Shown: positions 53,148 through 62,103 of the stretch, one piece after another | How the letters are laid out: each line of letters starts with the position of its first letter | Position numbering within the stretch: position 1 is the first letter of the stretch | Assembly (NCBI GenBank): GCA_000753455.2 | Contig: LM994670.1 | Location: 555,182-619,181 of the forward strand | From: Clostridium jeddahitimonense | Lineage (GTDB): Bacteria; Bacillota; Clostridia; Clostridiales; Clostridiaceae | Direction: 5' to 3' | Length of the DNA stretch: 64,000 bases | The notes under the pieces: model-generated | Seen by the model: only the letters and a program-made list of their open reading frames with translations | What the model was told of the DNA's origin: nothing | Database searches by the model: none | Position numbers and translations under genes: made by a program

Positions 53148-54230
53148 ATGATAAAAAAGATTATTGCAATAGCATTAACAGCAGTAGTTGGAATGAGTGT
53201 TGTTGGATGTGGAAGTAGTGAATCAAATGTAGAAGGCGGAACAGATTTAAGAGTAGGTATGGTTACTGACGCAGGAACTATTGATGACAAATCATTTAAT
53301 CAAGGTACTTGGGAAGGAATACAGAAGACTGTTTCAGATTTTGGGGTTGATGCCAATTACTTAAAGCCAGCAGGAACTACAGAGGCTGATTATTTAAAAG
53401 AAATACAAAATCTTTATGATACTGGATACAAATTTATAGTTACACCAGGGTTTAAGTTTGAAACAGCTATATATCAAGCACAACAAAAATATCAAGATGC
53501 TAAATTTGTATTATTAGAAGGAAGTCCTCATAGTGGAGATAATAATGCAATAGTAGGAGAAAATACTGTTTCTATATATTTTGCAGATGAACAAGCTGGA
53601 TTTTTAGCAGGTGTTGCTGCGGCATTAGAGCTAAAAGAAGGAGACCTAGGATTTATAGGTGGTATGGAGATTCCTCCTGTTCAAAGATTTAACTATGGAT
53701 ATCAACAAGGTATAAAATATGCTAATGAAAACTTAGGAACAAAAATGAGCATTAAAGAAGAAAATATAGTTTTCCAAGGAAGCTTTGATAATTCAGCAGC
53801 AGGACAACAACTTGCAGCTCAAATGTATGATAGAGGTGTTAAAGCTATATTCTGCGCAGCTGGTGGAGTAGGTGTAGGTGTTATAAATGAAGCTAAAACT
53901 AGAGCTCTTTCAGGTAAAGAAGCTTGGGTTATGGGAGTTGACGTAGACCAATATGCTGATGGTATATATGAGGGAGATAAATCAGTAATATTAACTTCAG
54001 CTATTAAGAGAATAGATGTTGCAGCTTATGATATGATTAAAGCTGAAACAGAAGGTAATTTCCCAGGTGGACAAACTTTAACTTTTAATGCTAGTAATGA
54101 TGGAGTTGGTATTCCGGTTGAGAATCCTAACTTAAGCAAAGAAACTACTGATAAAGTTGCAGAAGTATTCAATCAAATTAAAGAAGGTAGCATTAAAGTT
54201 TCAGCTGAAAAGGGAGACTTATTAAAATAA
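53148..54230 (+). CDS. BMP family nucleoside-binding lipoprotein (copy 2)
   Basis: The 360-residue paralogue of the preceding gene has lipobox MSVVGC and the same GMVTDAGTIDDKSFNQGTWE and AAGGVGVGVINEAK blocks. The two proteins are alike over nearly their whole length and end almost identically (NPNLSKETTDKVAEVF). This is a tandem duplication; differences cluster in surface stretches, so they may differ in ligand preference or expression. The ribosome site is GGGAGG. Confidence 0.93.
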   Translation: MIKKIIAIALTAVVGMSVVGCGSSESNVEGGTDLRVGMVTDAGTIDDKSFNQGTWEGIQKTVSDFGVDANYLKPAGTTEADYLKEIQNLYDTGYKFIVTPGFKFETAIYQAQQKYQDAKFVLLEGSPHSGDNNAIVGENTVSIYFADEQAGFLAGVAAALELKEGDLGFIGGMEIPPVQRFNYGYQQGIKYANENLGTKMSIKEENIVFQGSFDNSAAGQQLAAQMYDRGVKAIFCAAGGVGVGVINEAKTRALSGKEAWVMGVDVDQYADGIYEGDKSVILTSAIKRIDVAAYDMIKAETEGNFPGGQTLTFNASNDGVGIPVENPNLSKETTDKVAEVFNQIKEGSIKVSAEKGDLLK

Positions 54231-54243
54231 TATAATTATATTG

Positions 54244-54279
54244 AAGAAGGTTGTATGAAATATTCAGCAACCTTTTTTC
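54244..54279 (+). terminator. Terminator of BMP copy 2
   Basis: AAGGTTG (54247-54253) pairs with CAACCTT (54268-54274), followed by T. Confidence 0.82.
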
Positions 54280-54380
54280 TGTGATTTAATAATTAAAAGG
54301 TTATATGAAGAAGATAATAATGATGTTGTTATTTGGTTGAAATTTACAGCAATTCTAAAGATGATAGATGACGAAAAATG

Positions 54381-54409
54381 TTGAAAGCACGAAATATATA
54401 GTATATAAT
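54381..54409 (+). promoter_or_regulatory. Promoter of the nucleoside ABC transporter operon
   Basis: TTGAAA (54381-54386), 17-nt spacer with ACGAAATAT, TATAAT (54404-54409). It matches the two BMP promoters. Transcription would start about 200 nt before the ATPase gene. Confidence 0.65.
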
Positions 54410-54415
54410 TTTAAT

Positions 54416-54618
54416 ATAATTTGTGTAACACTATAAAGGTGATAAAACAGAAGTTAAGGTGAGAAAAACATTATTTTTGAACATTATTTTTAACTTCAGA
54501 AAAAGTTCGTTATTTGCTTATAAATACAGTATGTAATTGTTTAATAATGGCAATAAATATTGTATAATTAAAGTTGAGACAGAGCTTTCAATAAGTAAAA
54601 AATTTAGGAGGAGATCCG
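54416..54618 (+). other. Long 5' leader of the nucleoside transporter operon
   Basis: About 200 nt of untranslated leader. GAAGTTAA (54450-54457) can pair with TTAACTTC (54490-54497) around a loop containing two AACATTATTTTT repeats. A second TATAAT lies near 54564. No recognisable purine riboswitch core was found. Confidence 0.4.
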
Positions 54619-56139
54619 ATGGAATATGTAGTAGAGATGCTTAATATTCGAAAAGAGTTTCCAGGGATAGTGGCTAACGATAATATCACACTACAATTAA
54701 AAAAAGGTGAAATTCACGCTCTTTTAGGGGAAAATGGTGCTGGTAAGTCTACTTTAATGGGAATGCTTTTTGGTATGTATCAACCAGAAAAAGGAATGAT
54801 AAAGGTAAAGGGGAAAGAAGTTAAAATTTCTAATCCAAACGTAGCTAACGAATTAGGTATTGGGATGGTTCACCAACACTTTAAATTAGTTGAGAACTTT
54901 ACTGTTACAGAAAATATTATTTTAGGATATGAGCCTAAGAAATACATGACAGTAGATGTAAAAAGTGCAGCGAAAAAGATTGAAGAACTTTCTAAACAAT
55001 ATGGATTAAATGTTGATCCATATGCGAAGATAGAAGATATATCTGTTGGGATGCAACAACGTGTTGAGATATTAAAGATGCTTTATAGAGATGCAGAAGT
55101 TTTAATATTTGATGAACCTACAGCAGTATTAACTCCTCAAGAAATAACTGAATTAATAGATATAATGAAGAATCTTGTTAAGGAAAATAAATCAGTTATA
55201 TTAATTACACATAAGTTAAAAGAGATTAAAGAAGCTGCTGATCGTTGTACGGTTATAAGAAGAGGTAAATACATAGGAACTGTTGATGTAAAAGATACAG
55301 ATGAAGCTGAAATGGCTAAAATGATGGTTGGTAGAGAAGTATCATTTAAGGTTGATAAGAAGGAAGCTACTCCAGGGGAAGTAGTTCTTAAAATAAATAA
55401 CTTATCAGTTAAGAATCATAAAAAAGTATTAGGCTTAAAAGATTTTTCTTTAGAGTTAAGAAAAGGAGAAATTGTAGGTATAGCAGGTGTTGAAGGGAAT
55501 GGACAAACTGAATTAGTTGAAGCATTGACTGGAATGAGACATGTAGAATCAGGGACTATAACTTACAAAGAGGCTGATATAACCAAGAGCTCTATCCGTG
55601 CAAGAATAGATAATGGGATAGCACATATTCCTGAAGATAGACATAAAAGAGGATTAATCTTAGATTACACTATGGAAGATAATATGGTTTTAAAAGCTTA
55701 TAAAAATAAACCTTTTTCAAAGAATGGATTAATTAATAGAGCTAAGATAAGAGAATATGCGAACCGTATTATAGAAACCTTTGACGTAAGATCAGGTGAA
55801 GGTGGACAATCTATAGCTAGAGGACTTTCAGGAGGTAACCAACAAAAAGGTATAATTGGACGTGAAATTGAATCTAATCCAGATTTATTAATTGCTGTAC
55901 AACCTACTAGGGGACTAGATGTTGGTTCAATAGAATATATCCACAAGAGATTAGTAGAACAAAGAGATGCTGGTAAAGCTGTGTTACTTGTATCTTTAGA
56001 ATTAGATGAAGTTTTAAATGTATCAGATAGAATTGCTGTTATAAATAATGGTGAATTAATTGGTATAGTAAATGCTTCAGAAACAGATGAAAATGAAGTT
56101 GGTTTAATGATGGCTGGTATAAAGAGAGGTGACAAGTAA
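54619..56139 (+). CDS. nupO: Nucleoside ABC transporter ATP-binding protein
   Basis: The 506-residue protein has two ATPase domains. The first has Walker A GENGAGKSTLMG, signature ISVGMQQRVEILKM and Walker B LIFDEPTAVLTPQE. The second has the degenerate Walker A GVEGNGQTELVEAL and signature ARGLSGGNQQKGIIGRE, as in ribose- and nucleoside-type importers (RbsA/NupO). It energises uptake of purine nucleosides bound by the BMP lipoproteins. GGAGGAG precedes the ATG, and the gene overlaps the permease gene by one base. Confidence 0.94.
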   Translation: MEYVVEMLNIRKEFPGIVANDNITLQLKKGEIHALLGENGAGKSTLMGMLFGMYQPEKGMIKVKGKEVKISNPNVANELGIGMVHQHFKLVENFTVTENIILGYEPKKYMTVDVKSAAKKIEELSKQYGLNVDPYAKIEDISVGMQQRVEILKMLYRDAEVLIFDEPTAVLTPQEITELIDIMKNLVKENKSVILITHKLKEIKEAADRCTVIRRGKYIGTVDVKDTDEAEMAKMMVGREVSFKVDKKEATPGEVVLKINNLSVKNHKKVLGLKDFSLELRKGEIVGIAGVEGNGQTELVEALTGMRHVESGTITYKEADITKSSIRARIDNGIAHIPEDRHKRGLILDYTMEDNMVLKAYKNKPFSKNGLINRAKIREYANRIIETFDVRSGEGGQSIARGLSGGNQQKGIIGREIESNPDLLIAVQPTRGLDVGSIEYIHKRLVEQRDAGKAVLLVSLELDEVLNVSDRIAVINNGELIGIVNASETDENEVGLMMAGIKRGDK

Positions 56140-57227
56140 TGGAAAAAAATCAAGGATTAAAGTCTATATTAGCGATAATTTTAGGTCTTTTAGCTGGTGC
56201 TCTTTTAATGTTAGCTATGGGATTTGAACCGATAAAGGGGTATCAATTCTTATTCAAAGGCGGATTAATGAATATTGAGAGAATTGGTAATACAATAGCG
56301 ACAGCAACGCCATTAATACTTACAGGGCTTTCAGTTGCCTTTGCATTTAGAACTGGTCTATTTAATATAGGTGCTCCAGGTCAAATGTTATTTGGTGGCT
56401 TTTGTGCAATAGCTGTAGGGTTAACTTTTAGTTTGCCGACTATAGTTATAGTACCACTAATGATTTTAGCAGGTGTATTAGGGGGAGCTTTATGGGCTAT
56501 AGTTCCTGGGTTATTAAAGGCTCTATTTAATGTTCATGAAGTTGTATCATCAATAATGATGAACTGGATTGCCTACTGGACAGTATATTATACAGTTCCG
56601 AAGTATTTTAAAGGTGAGTATCTAGAGACTGAATCTAGGATGTTACCTGAAACAGCTACATTAAGAGTAGATTGGTTAAGTGATCTTTTTGGAGGTTCTT
56701 ATATTAATTTAGGTATTATATTAGCTCTAGTAGCAGTATTCATAGTTTGGTTTATATTAAATAAAACTGTTTTAGGATATGAGTTAAAGGCCGTTGGATT
56801 TAATAGATTTGGCGCTGAATATGCAGGTATGCCTGTAAATAGAAATATTGTTATTTCAATGATGATAGCTGGAGCTTTATCAGGACTTGCTGGTGTAATT
56901 CAGTATATGGGTAATGCAACAGTAATGCAAATAGGTGTAATGCCATCACAAGGTTTCGATGGTATAGCAGTTTCTTTATTAGGTGCGAATACTCCTATAG
57001 GAGTTCTTTTTGCGGCATTATTCTTTGGAGTGCTATATGTAGGAAAAGGATTTATGAATGCAGCGGTAAAGATACCACCAGAACTAGCAGACACAATTAT
57101 AGCTACAATAATATACTTTGCAGCTACAAGTGTAATTATGGATAAAGTTATTAAGAAATTTAAAAAGGTTAAAAAAGATAGAGTAGAGACTAAGAATAAT
57201 TCAGCAGAAAAGGCGGTGGAGAAATAA
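56139..57227 (+). CDS. nupP: Nucleoside ABC transporter permease 1
   Basis: The 362-residue membrane permease of the BPD_transp_2 family has LSVAFAFRTGLFNIGAPGQM near the N-terminus and MIAGALSGLAGVIQYMGNAT in the second half. It forms the channel with the next gene product. Stop and start overlap (TAATG) on both sides. A charged tail (about 338-362) faces the cytoplasm. Confidence 0.93.
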   Translation: MEKNQGLKSILAIILGLLAGALLMLAMGFEPIKGYQFLFKGGLMNIERIGNTIATATPLILTGLSVAFAFRTGLFNIGAPGQMLFGGFCAIAVGLTFSLPTIVIVPLMILAGVLGGALWAIVPGLLKALFNVHEVVSSIMMNWIAYWTVYYTVPKYFKGEYLETESRMLPETATLRVDWLSDLFGGSYINLGIILALVAVFIVWFILNKTVLGYELKAVGFNRFGAEYAGMPVNRNIVISMMIAGALSGLAGVIQYMGNATVMQIGVMPSQGFDGIAVSLLGANTPIGVLFAALFFGVLYVGKGFMNAAVKIPPELADTIIATIIYFAATSVIMDKVIKKFKKVKKDRVETKNNSAEKAVEK

Positions 57228-58174
57228 TGTGGGGAATAATTGAGCAAATATTTCCATATGCTATAGCTTATACAATTCCACTATTAATAGCAGCTCTAGG
57301 TGCTCTTTATTGTGAAAGAAGTGGTATTGTAAATATCGGTATTGAAGGGCTTATGGTTGTAGGATCGTTTGCAGGAGCTCTTACTATTTCTAAGCTTCAA
57401 GCAGCTAATGTTCCAGGAGCTTTATGGATTGGATTATTAGTGGCAGCTATAGTTGGGATGTTATTCTCGCTATTACATGCCTTTGCAAGTATTAACTTAA
57501 ATGCAAATCAAGTTATAAGTGGTACAGCTATTAATATGATAGCTGGTGCATTAACAGTTTTCTTAGCAAGAAACTTTACTGGAAGTGGTAATATAAGAGT
57601 TACTTTAGGATTTATTCCAAAGGATATACCAGTACTTTCTAAAATTCCTATAATAGGACCATTATTATTTACAAGAACATATATAACTACATGGGTAGTA
57701 TTATTAATATTAGCTATATTTACATTCTTATTATACAAGACAAGCTTTGGATTAAGATTAAGAGCTTGTGGTGAACATCCTCAAGCAGCTGCAGCAGCAG
57801 GTGTTAATGTATATAAGATGAGATATATAGGAGTTATGATTTCAGGTGCTTTTTCTGCTTTAGGAGGAGCAATTATCCTTGTAACATACTCTAATGAGTT
57901 TAATGGTAGTGTTGCTGGACTTGGATTCTTAGCAATAGCAGCATTAATATTTGGACAATGGAAACCACTAGGTATTTTAGGAGCTACATTATTCTTCGGA
58001 TTTGCAACTACACTTGCTAATGTATCTCAAGCTATACCAGAGTTAAGTAGTATTCCACAAGTAGCATTAAAGGTATTCCCATATGTGGTTACTTTAATAG
58101 CATTAATAATATTCTCTAAATCATCACAAGCACCAAAGGCAGCTGGTGAAACATTTGATGCAGGAAAGAGATAA
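57227..58174 (+). CDS. nupQ: Nucleoside ABC transporter permease 2
   Basis: The 315-residue partner permease shows LIAALGALYCERSGIVNIGI and the motif CGEHPQAAAAAGVNVYKMRY, typical of NupQ/YufQ-like nucleoside permeases, followed by SGAFSALGGAIILV. It ends the operon at a strong bidirectional terminator. Confidence 0.93.
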   Translation: MWGIIEQIFPYAIAYTIPLLIAALGALYCERSGIVNIGIEGLMVVGSFAGALTISKLQAANVPGALWIGLLVAAIVGMLFSLLHAFASINLNANQVISGTAINMIAGALTVFLARNFTGSGNIRVTLGFIPKDIPVLSKIPIIGPLLFTRTYITTWVVLLILAIFTFLLYKTSFGLRLRACGEHPQAAAAAGVNVYKMRYIGVMISGAFSALGGAIILVTYSNEFNGSVAGLGFLAIAALIFGQWKPLGILGATLFFGFATTLANVSQAIPELSSIPQVALKVFPYVVTLIALIIFSKSSQAPKAAGETFDAGKR

Positions 58175-58175
58175 C

Positions 58176-58214
58176 ATAAAAAATGACTAGCTTTTAGGAG
58201 CTAGTCATTTTTTC
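58176..58214. terminator. Bidirectional terminator (nupQ / ferritin-like gene)
   Basis: A perfect 15-bp stem (58178-58192 with 58199-58213) around TTTAGG, with T runs on both strands. Confidence 0.92.
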
Positions 58215-58286
58215 TTTATTATCATATCAATAAGTAATAATATATTATTAAATAGTAAAGGTTAATTGATTTTAAATAGTTTATTT

Positions 58287-58787
58287 TTATTTTACATACT
58301 TATCGTATAGCTCAGTTAAAAGTTTTATATGATATTCTTCATCAAGGATAATTCTATCTATAATATCAATAATATAAGGGTCATCTATCTGTTTTTTAGT
58401 TCTTTTATATTGAGCTATAGCTTCTTTTTCATCTGTAATATCAACAATTAAGGCTTTTTTTAGATTAGTGTTGTATGATAGAAATTCTGGAGTCCAAAGA
58501 CTAATTTTTTTATGTTTACATATCCAATAACCAGGATCTTTTCCTAGTTTCACTATTAATTCACCAAGCATTTGTAAATGATGCATCTCAATCTCTGCAA
58601 TTCCTTCTAAAGTTTCTGATACTTCTTCAAATTTATACTTAAGTGCTATTTCATGATAAACATATTGTGTTACAGCTGAGAGTTCAGATACTGAACCAGC
58701 GTAATTAAGTAGGATTAAATCAGCAAATTTAGAATTTTCACCTTTTACTTTTATTGGTGGATAAGGTAGATCTACACTATATTCCAT
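58287..58787 (-). CDS. Ferritin-like (rubrerythrin-related) diiron protein
   Basis: The 166-residue protein is a likely four-helix bundle with carboxylate/histidine ligands in SELSAVTQYVYHE, IAEIEMHHLQMLGE, DEKEAIAQYKRTKK and ILDEEYHIKLL, the paired ExxH-type pattern of ferritin-like domains. It lacks a rubredoxin domain. Such proteins handle peroxide or iron in anaerobes. Single gene on the minus strand, ending at the terminator shared with nupQ. Confidence 0.82.
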   Translation of the reverse strand: MEYSVDLPYPPIKVKGENSKFADLILLNYAGSVSELSAVTQYVYHEIALKYKFEEVSETLEGIAEIEMHHLQMLGELIVKLGKDPGYWICKHKKISLWTPEFLSYNTNLKKALIVDITDEKEAIAQYKRTKKQIDDPYIIDIIDRIILDEEYHIKLLTELYDKYVK

Positions 58788-58850
58788 AAAGATACTCCCA
58801 AAGTATTTTTAGTAATATAGTATGAAGAATATAAAAAAATGTTCGATACT

Positions 58851-58965
58851 AGTACGAAGACAGGTACGATGAGAAACTTATATTTACTGAAAAATAAGTA
58901 TATGCCTACGGTATATATCTTTTAATACCGTAGGCATATTTCTATTCACCAAAGGTGAATATCCC
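58851..58965. repeat. Second, shorter palindromic element related to 15647-15937
   Basis: A perfect 13-bp hairpin (58902-58914 with 58925-58937) has the same TGCCTACGG/CCGTAGGCA core as the element at 15783-15816. It is flanked by ACTTAT/ATAAGT (58876-58881 / 58894-58899) and ATTCACC-AAA-GGTGAAT (58944-58960). ATATTTCT and GAGAAAC spacers resemble the AGAGAAAT modules. It lies at the 3' end of the following minus-strand gene and may terminate it. Confidence 0.75.
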
Positions 58966-58992
58966 TTTTAAAGTGGTTAATATTAATAGCTT

Positions 58993-59622
58993 TTATATAA
59001 ATCTATTTCTGATTTTACCATACGCAGCGGAAGCTAAAGAGTGTGGTAAATCAAAAATACTATATGATTCATCTGTGGAGTAAAGATTATATAGTGGATA
59101 TTCATTGATTTTTCCAGAGTATAAAAGCGATTTATTCTCTAGTTCAAGTAGATCCATAGGTCTAATAAGTTCTGGGAGCTTGTCTGTTTTGTAAATACCA
59201 GCTTCTATTAATGCCTCAGCAACAAATTGTGAACAGAAATAATAGTTTTCCCTTTTTGTTGGTTTATTAAATAAAAGGGTAGCAGTTCCTAGAACACTAT
59301 ATTTATATTTAGATTTATCGATTAAAAAATTATCTATATATTTTTTTAATGAGCTGTATTGTTCAGTTGTAACTGAAATTTTATATATTAAACATTTGCT
59401 CTCAGGAAACATTGAGTAAACTCCTGAGTAAAGATTTTCTTCTACAAAACCTGCTGGTAGTACATATGCAGGGTTTATACGTCCGAATGAATACATAGTT
59501 TGAAATGTTGGATCTAGAGATATTGATGTATGTGCAAATTCTTTTTGTGTAAAGAATGAAATAACATTAGAAAATAGAGTTCCGGTTTTTGAAAAAATTA
59601 TGTAAATATCTTTATTGCTCAA
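58993..59622 (-). CDS. Permuted NlpC/P60-like (YiiX-type) hydrolase
   Basis: The 209-residue protein has a histidine early (FAHTSISL, about residue 31) and the cysteine later (YYFCSQFVAEAL, about residue 130), the circularly permuted papain-like NlpC/P60 order. No signal peptide is visible, so it may act in the cytoplasm or be localised by other means. Members hydrolyse amide or ester bonds in peptides or lipids; this substrate is unknown. Single minus-strand gene with AGGGAG before the start. Confidence 0.72.
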   Translation of the reverse strand: MSNKDIYIIFSKTGTLFSNVISFFTQKEFAHTSISLDPTFQTMYSFGRINPAYVLPAGFVEENLYSGVYSMFPESKCLIYKISVTTEQYSSLKKYIDNFLIDKSKYKYSVLGTATLLFNKPTKRENYYFCSQFVAEALIEAGIYKTDKLPELIRPMDLLELENKSLLYSGKINEYPLYNLYSTDESYSIFDLPHSLASAAYGKIRNRFI

Positions 59623-59817
59623 ATTAATTCCCTCCCCATTTTATATATATATTTTACACCAAATTGCCAGTAATGTTAATAAAAAATGAATAATTTTAAG
59701 AAAAAGTAAATATAAAAATAATAAATCATTAATTAAATAAAATAATACTAATATTTAACTTTATAATGTATTTGTGATAAAATGGTGTAAATTAGATAAG
59801 AAAGCAAGGGATATAAT

Positions 59818-60234
59818 ATGGAATATAAATTTAAATTTGATGGAAAAGAATATATATTAAACGAAGAGAACTTGGAGTGCTTTTTCAATGATGATGAAAA
59901 TCCTATTAATGATGTAGATGAGGAAAAAATTATAGAGATTTTAAATAATAGTGATAAGATTGATTTTTCTAAAGCTTACTTTAATTTAGCTTGTGAAAAG
60001 TGTCAAACTGGAGTTGAAGAGAAGAAGAAGTTTTTTGATTTCTTAGGATATAATTTTTATATATTCACAAAGGATGGAAAATACGTTGTAAGTAACATAG
60101 AACCAGAATATGAAGGGTCAACATTTGATAAGTTATATAGATTTGGTAAAGTTGATAATAGTTATTTAGTTACAATCAATGTATGTAAACATTGTGGAGA
60201 ATACTCTATAGAAATTGAAGAGTTTGAACTTTAG
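59818..60234 (+). CDS. DUF3785-like conserved protein with CxxC pair
   Basis: The 138-residue acidic protein has two CxxC pairs (CEKC near residue 60, CKHC near 122), probably one zinc site, and an otherwise alpha/beta composition. It resembles proteins annotated DUF3785 in clostridia; function unknown. AAGGGA precedes the ATG at a normal distance. Single gene, convergent with the flavoprotein gene. Confidence 0.65.
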   Translation: MEYKFKFDGKEYILNEENLECFFNDDENPINDVDEEKIIEILNNSDKIDFSKAYFNLACEKCQTGVEEKKKFFDFLGYNFYIFTKDGKYVVSNIEPEYEGSTFDKLYRFGKVDNSYLVTINVCKHCGEYSIEIEEFEL

Positions 60235-60245
60235 TAAAATGGTGT

Positions 60246-60285
60246 AAATAAGGAAGGTACTACTAAATGTAGCACCTTCTTATTT
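60246..60285. terminator. Bidirectional terminator (DUF3785 / flavoprotein reductase)
   Basis: AAATAAGGAAGGT-CTAC and GTAG-ACCTTCTTATTT arms pair with one bulge and one mismatch around TAAAT. T-rich sequence on both sides. Confidence 0.7.
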
Positions 60286-60300
60286 AACATATGTAATATA

Positions 60301-62103
60301 CTAATGCATGTTTACAGCGCTTCTAGCAGCAATACGACCAAATGTTACTGTATCAGGCATAGACAGTGAACCAAGTCTGTTACCACCATGAATGCTACCT
60401 GTCACTTCACCAGCGGCATATAAACCAGGGATAGGTATTTTGTTGATATCAAGTACTCTGGCATTTTTATCTATATCTACGCCACCCATAGTATGATGAA
60501 CGGAAACAACACCAGCAAACATTATGAATTCTCCGTTAATATCTACAGGCTCTAAAGAAGATGTACGACCAAAGTCTTCATCTATTCCAGTAGTTGAATA
60601 AGAATTATACTTTTTTGCTGTTTCTATTAAGCTATCATATGGAATATCAAAAAAATCTGCACACTCTTCTAATGTACCAATAGTTAGTACTTTTTGCGCT
60701 AAACCTTTAGAGATTTCAGATGAATAAGTTTCTTTTAAATTCATTTTTTTTATAACAGTACTATCAATTATTTCAAAAGCACGTGAATCAGGTTGCTTTA
60801 ATATAGAGGCAGATAAATTATCTCTAGTTTCTTTTTCATTAACAAATCTATTTCCATGTTTATTTACCAAAATAGCATTACTATTAAGTCTTGCATAATC
60901 TAGGAAATAATAATTCCCTGTAGCAGGGTTATTTATTGGATAAAGTTGAATTGACTCCATATTTACTATATTTGCACCTAATTCCTCTGCCATTTTAATA
61001 CCGTCACCTACAATAGCTGGTGAATTTGTTGTTGGAATACTTTCATCTAGTGTAGGCCAAACTGTATTATATTCTTCACGCATTTCGATGTTAGATCCAA
61101 AGCCCCCAGTTGTAAGAATAACTCCTTTTTGTGCTACATAATCAATAATTTTACCATTACGAACAGCACGAACTCCTATAACTCTACCAGTTCCGTCTTT
61201 AAGAAGTTGATTAGCTTTTGTATTATAATGAAATTCTACTCCTAAATCAACAGCTTTTGAAATAAGTGTATCTACATACTTGGGACCATCACCTTCAGGC
61301 CACAATGTTCTTGAATAAGAATGACCACCATACCAAGATTGGGTATCTTTATATTTTACACCGACAAAATCTCTTAACCAAAATGCATTAGTTAAAGCAT
61401 TTTCTGCCAAAACTTTTATTAATTCAGGATTACCTTTTTCTTTTCCACCATAATATATATCATTAAAAAATGTATCTATACTATCATCTAGAATGCCTTC
61501 ATTTAGTTGTACCCAGTTTCCAGGAGCAGCGTACTCGCCGCCAGACATACGGGTATTACCTCCAGCAAAGGACATTTTTTCAAGAAGAATAACTTTACAT
61601 TCAGATGTAGAACTAGCCTCTATTGCAGCGCTAAGTCCAGCACCACCACCACCTATAATTAGGATATCGCAATTATTAGTAAGGTAATCGTCTTTTGAGG
61701 TAGTAATAGTTGATACATCTTTCAAATCAGATGGATTTATTCCACTGTTTTTTAATGCATCTTCAACAGCTTTTATGAAGCTTGTACTGGTCAGTGTTGC
61801 ACCAGATACAATATCTACATCTAAAGAATTTGAGGTTATTATATCATCTGTTAGCTGAACTATAGCCTTATTAAATCCAGGATTTTCAGTATGGGATAAT
61901 AGTTCTATATGAGTTATTACATTTTCTTTTATTACTACATCTAAAAGTATATTACCATTCTCACCTTTATAGCTTCCGGAGAAGGTACCACTTATATTTT
62001 GACCACTAGAATTGTAGTTGTCCAACTTGAAGTGATTGTAAAATGAGAAAAGGCAGATAACAATAATAGTTATTAGACAGAGTAAAATATGTTTTGATTT
62101 CAA
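60301..62103 (-). CDS. Membrane-anchored flavinylated FAD reductase (fumarate/urocanate reductase-like)
   Basis: The 600-residue protein has an uncleaved N-terminal helix (about 5-22). An FMN-binding domain (about 38-118) follows with DIVSGATLTS, where Thr103 is the ApbE-type covalent FMN site. The main FAD domain starts at DILIIGGGGAGLSAAIEAS (about 146). VHHTMGGVDID and GSIHGGNRLGSLSMPDTVTF belong to the flavocytochrome-c/fumarate reductase active-site half. It should sit outside the cell and reduce an enoate or similar acceptor with electrons from the membrane. The substrate is not readable. The two-component system immediately upstream on the same strand (gap 0) probably induces it. Confidence 0.85.
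   Translation of the reverse strand: MKSKHILLCLITIIVICLFSFYNHFKLDNYNSSGQNISGTFSGSYKGENGNILLDVVIKENVITHIELLSHTENPGFNKAIVQLTDDIITSNSLDVDIVSGATLTSTSFIKAVEDALKNSGINPSDLKDVSTITTSKDDYLTNNCDILIIGGGGAGLSAAIEASSTSECKVILLEKMSFAGGNTRMSGGEYAAPGNWVQLNEGILDDSIDTFFNDIYYGGKEKGNPELIKVLAENALTNAFWLRDFVGVKYKDTQSWYGGHSYSRTLWPEGDGPKYVDTLISKAVDLGVEFHYNTKANQLLKDGTGRVIGVRAVRNGKIIDYVAQKGVILTTGGFGSNIEMREEYNTVWPTLDESIPTTNSPAIVGDGIKMAEELGANIVNMESIQLYPINNPATGNYYFLDYARLNSNAILVNKHGNRFVNEKETRDNLSASILKQPDSRAFEIIDSTVIKKMNLKETYSSEISKGLAQKVLTIGTLEECADFFDIPYDSLIETAKKYNSYSTTGIDEDFGRTSSLEPVDINGEFIMFAGVVSVHHTMGGVDIDKNARVLDINKIPIPGLYAAGEVTGSIHGGNRLGSLSMPDTVTFGRIAARSAVNMH

Noticed and set aside
54416..54618. Purine riboswitch in the leader of the nucleoside transporter
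   Set aside because: The conserved core loops of the purine aptamer were not found on reading the leader.
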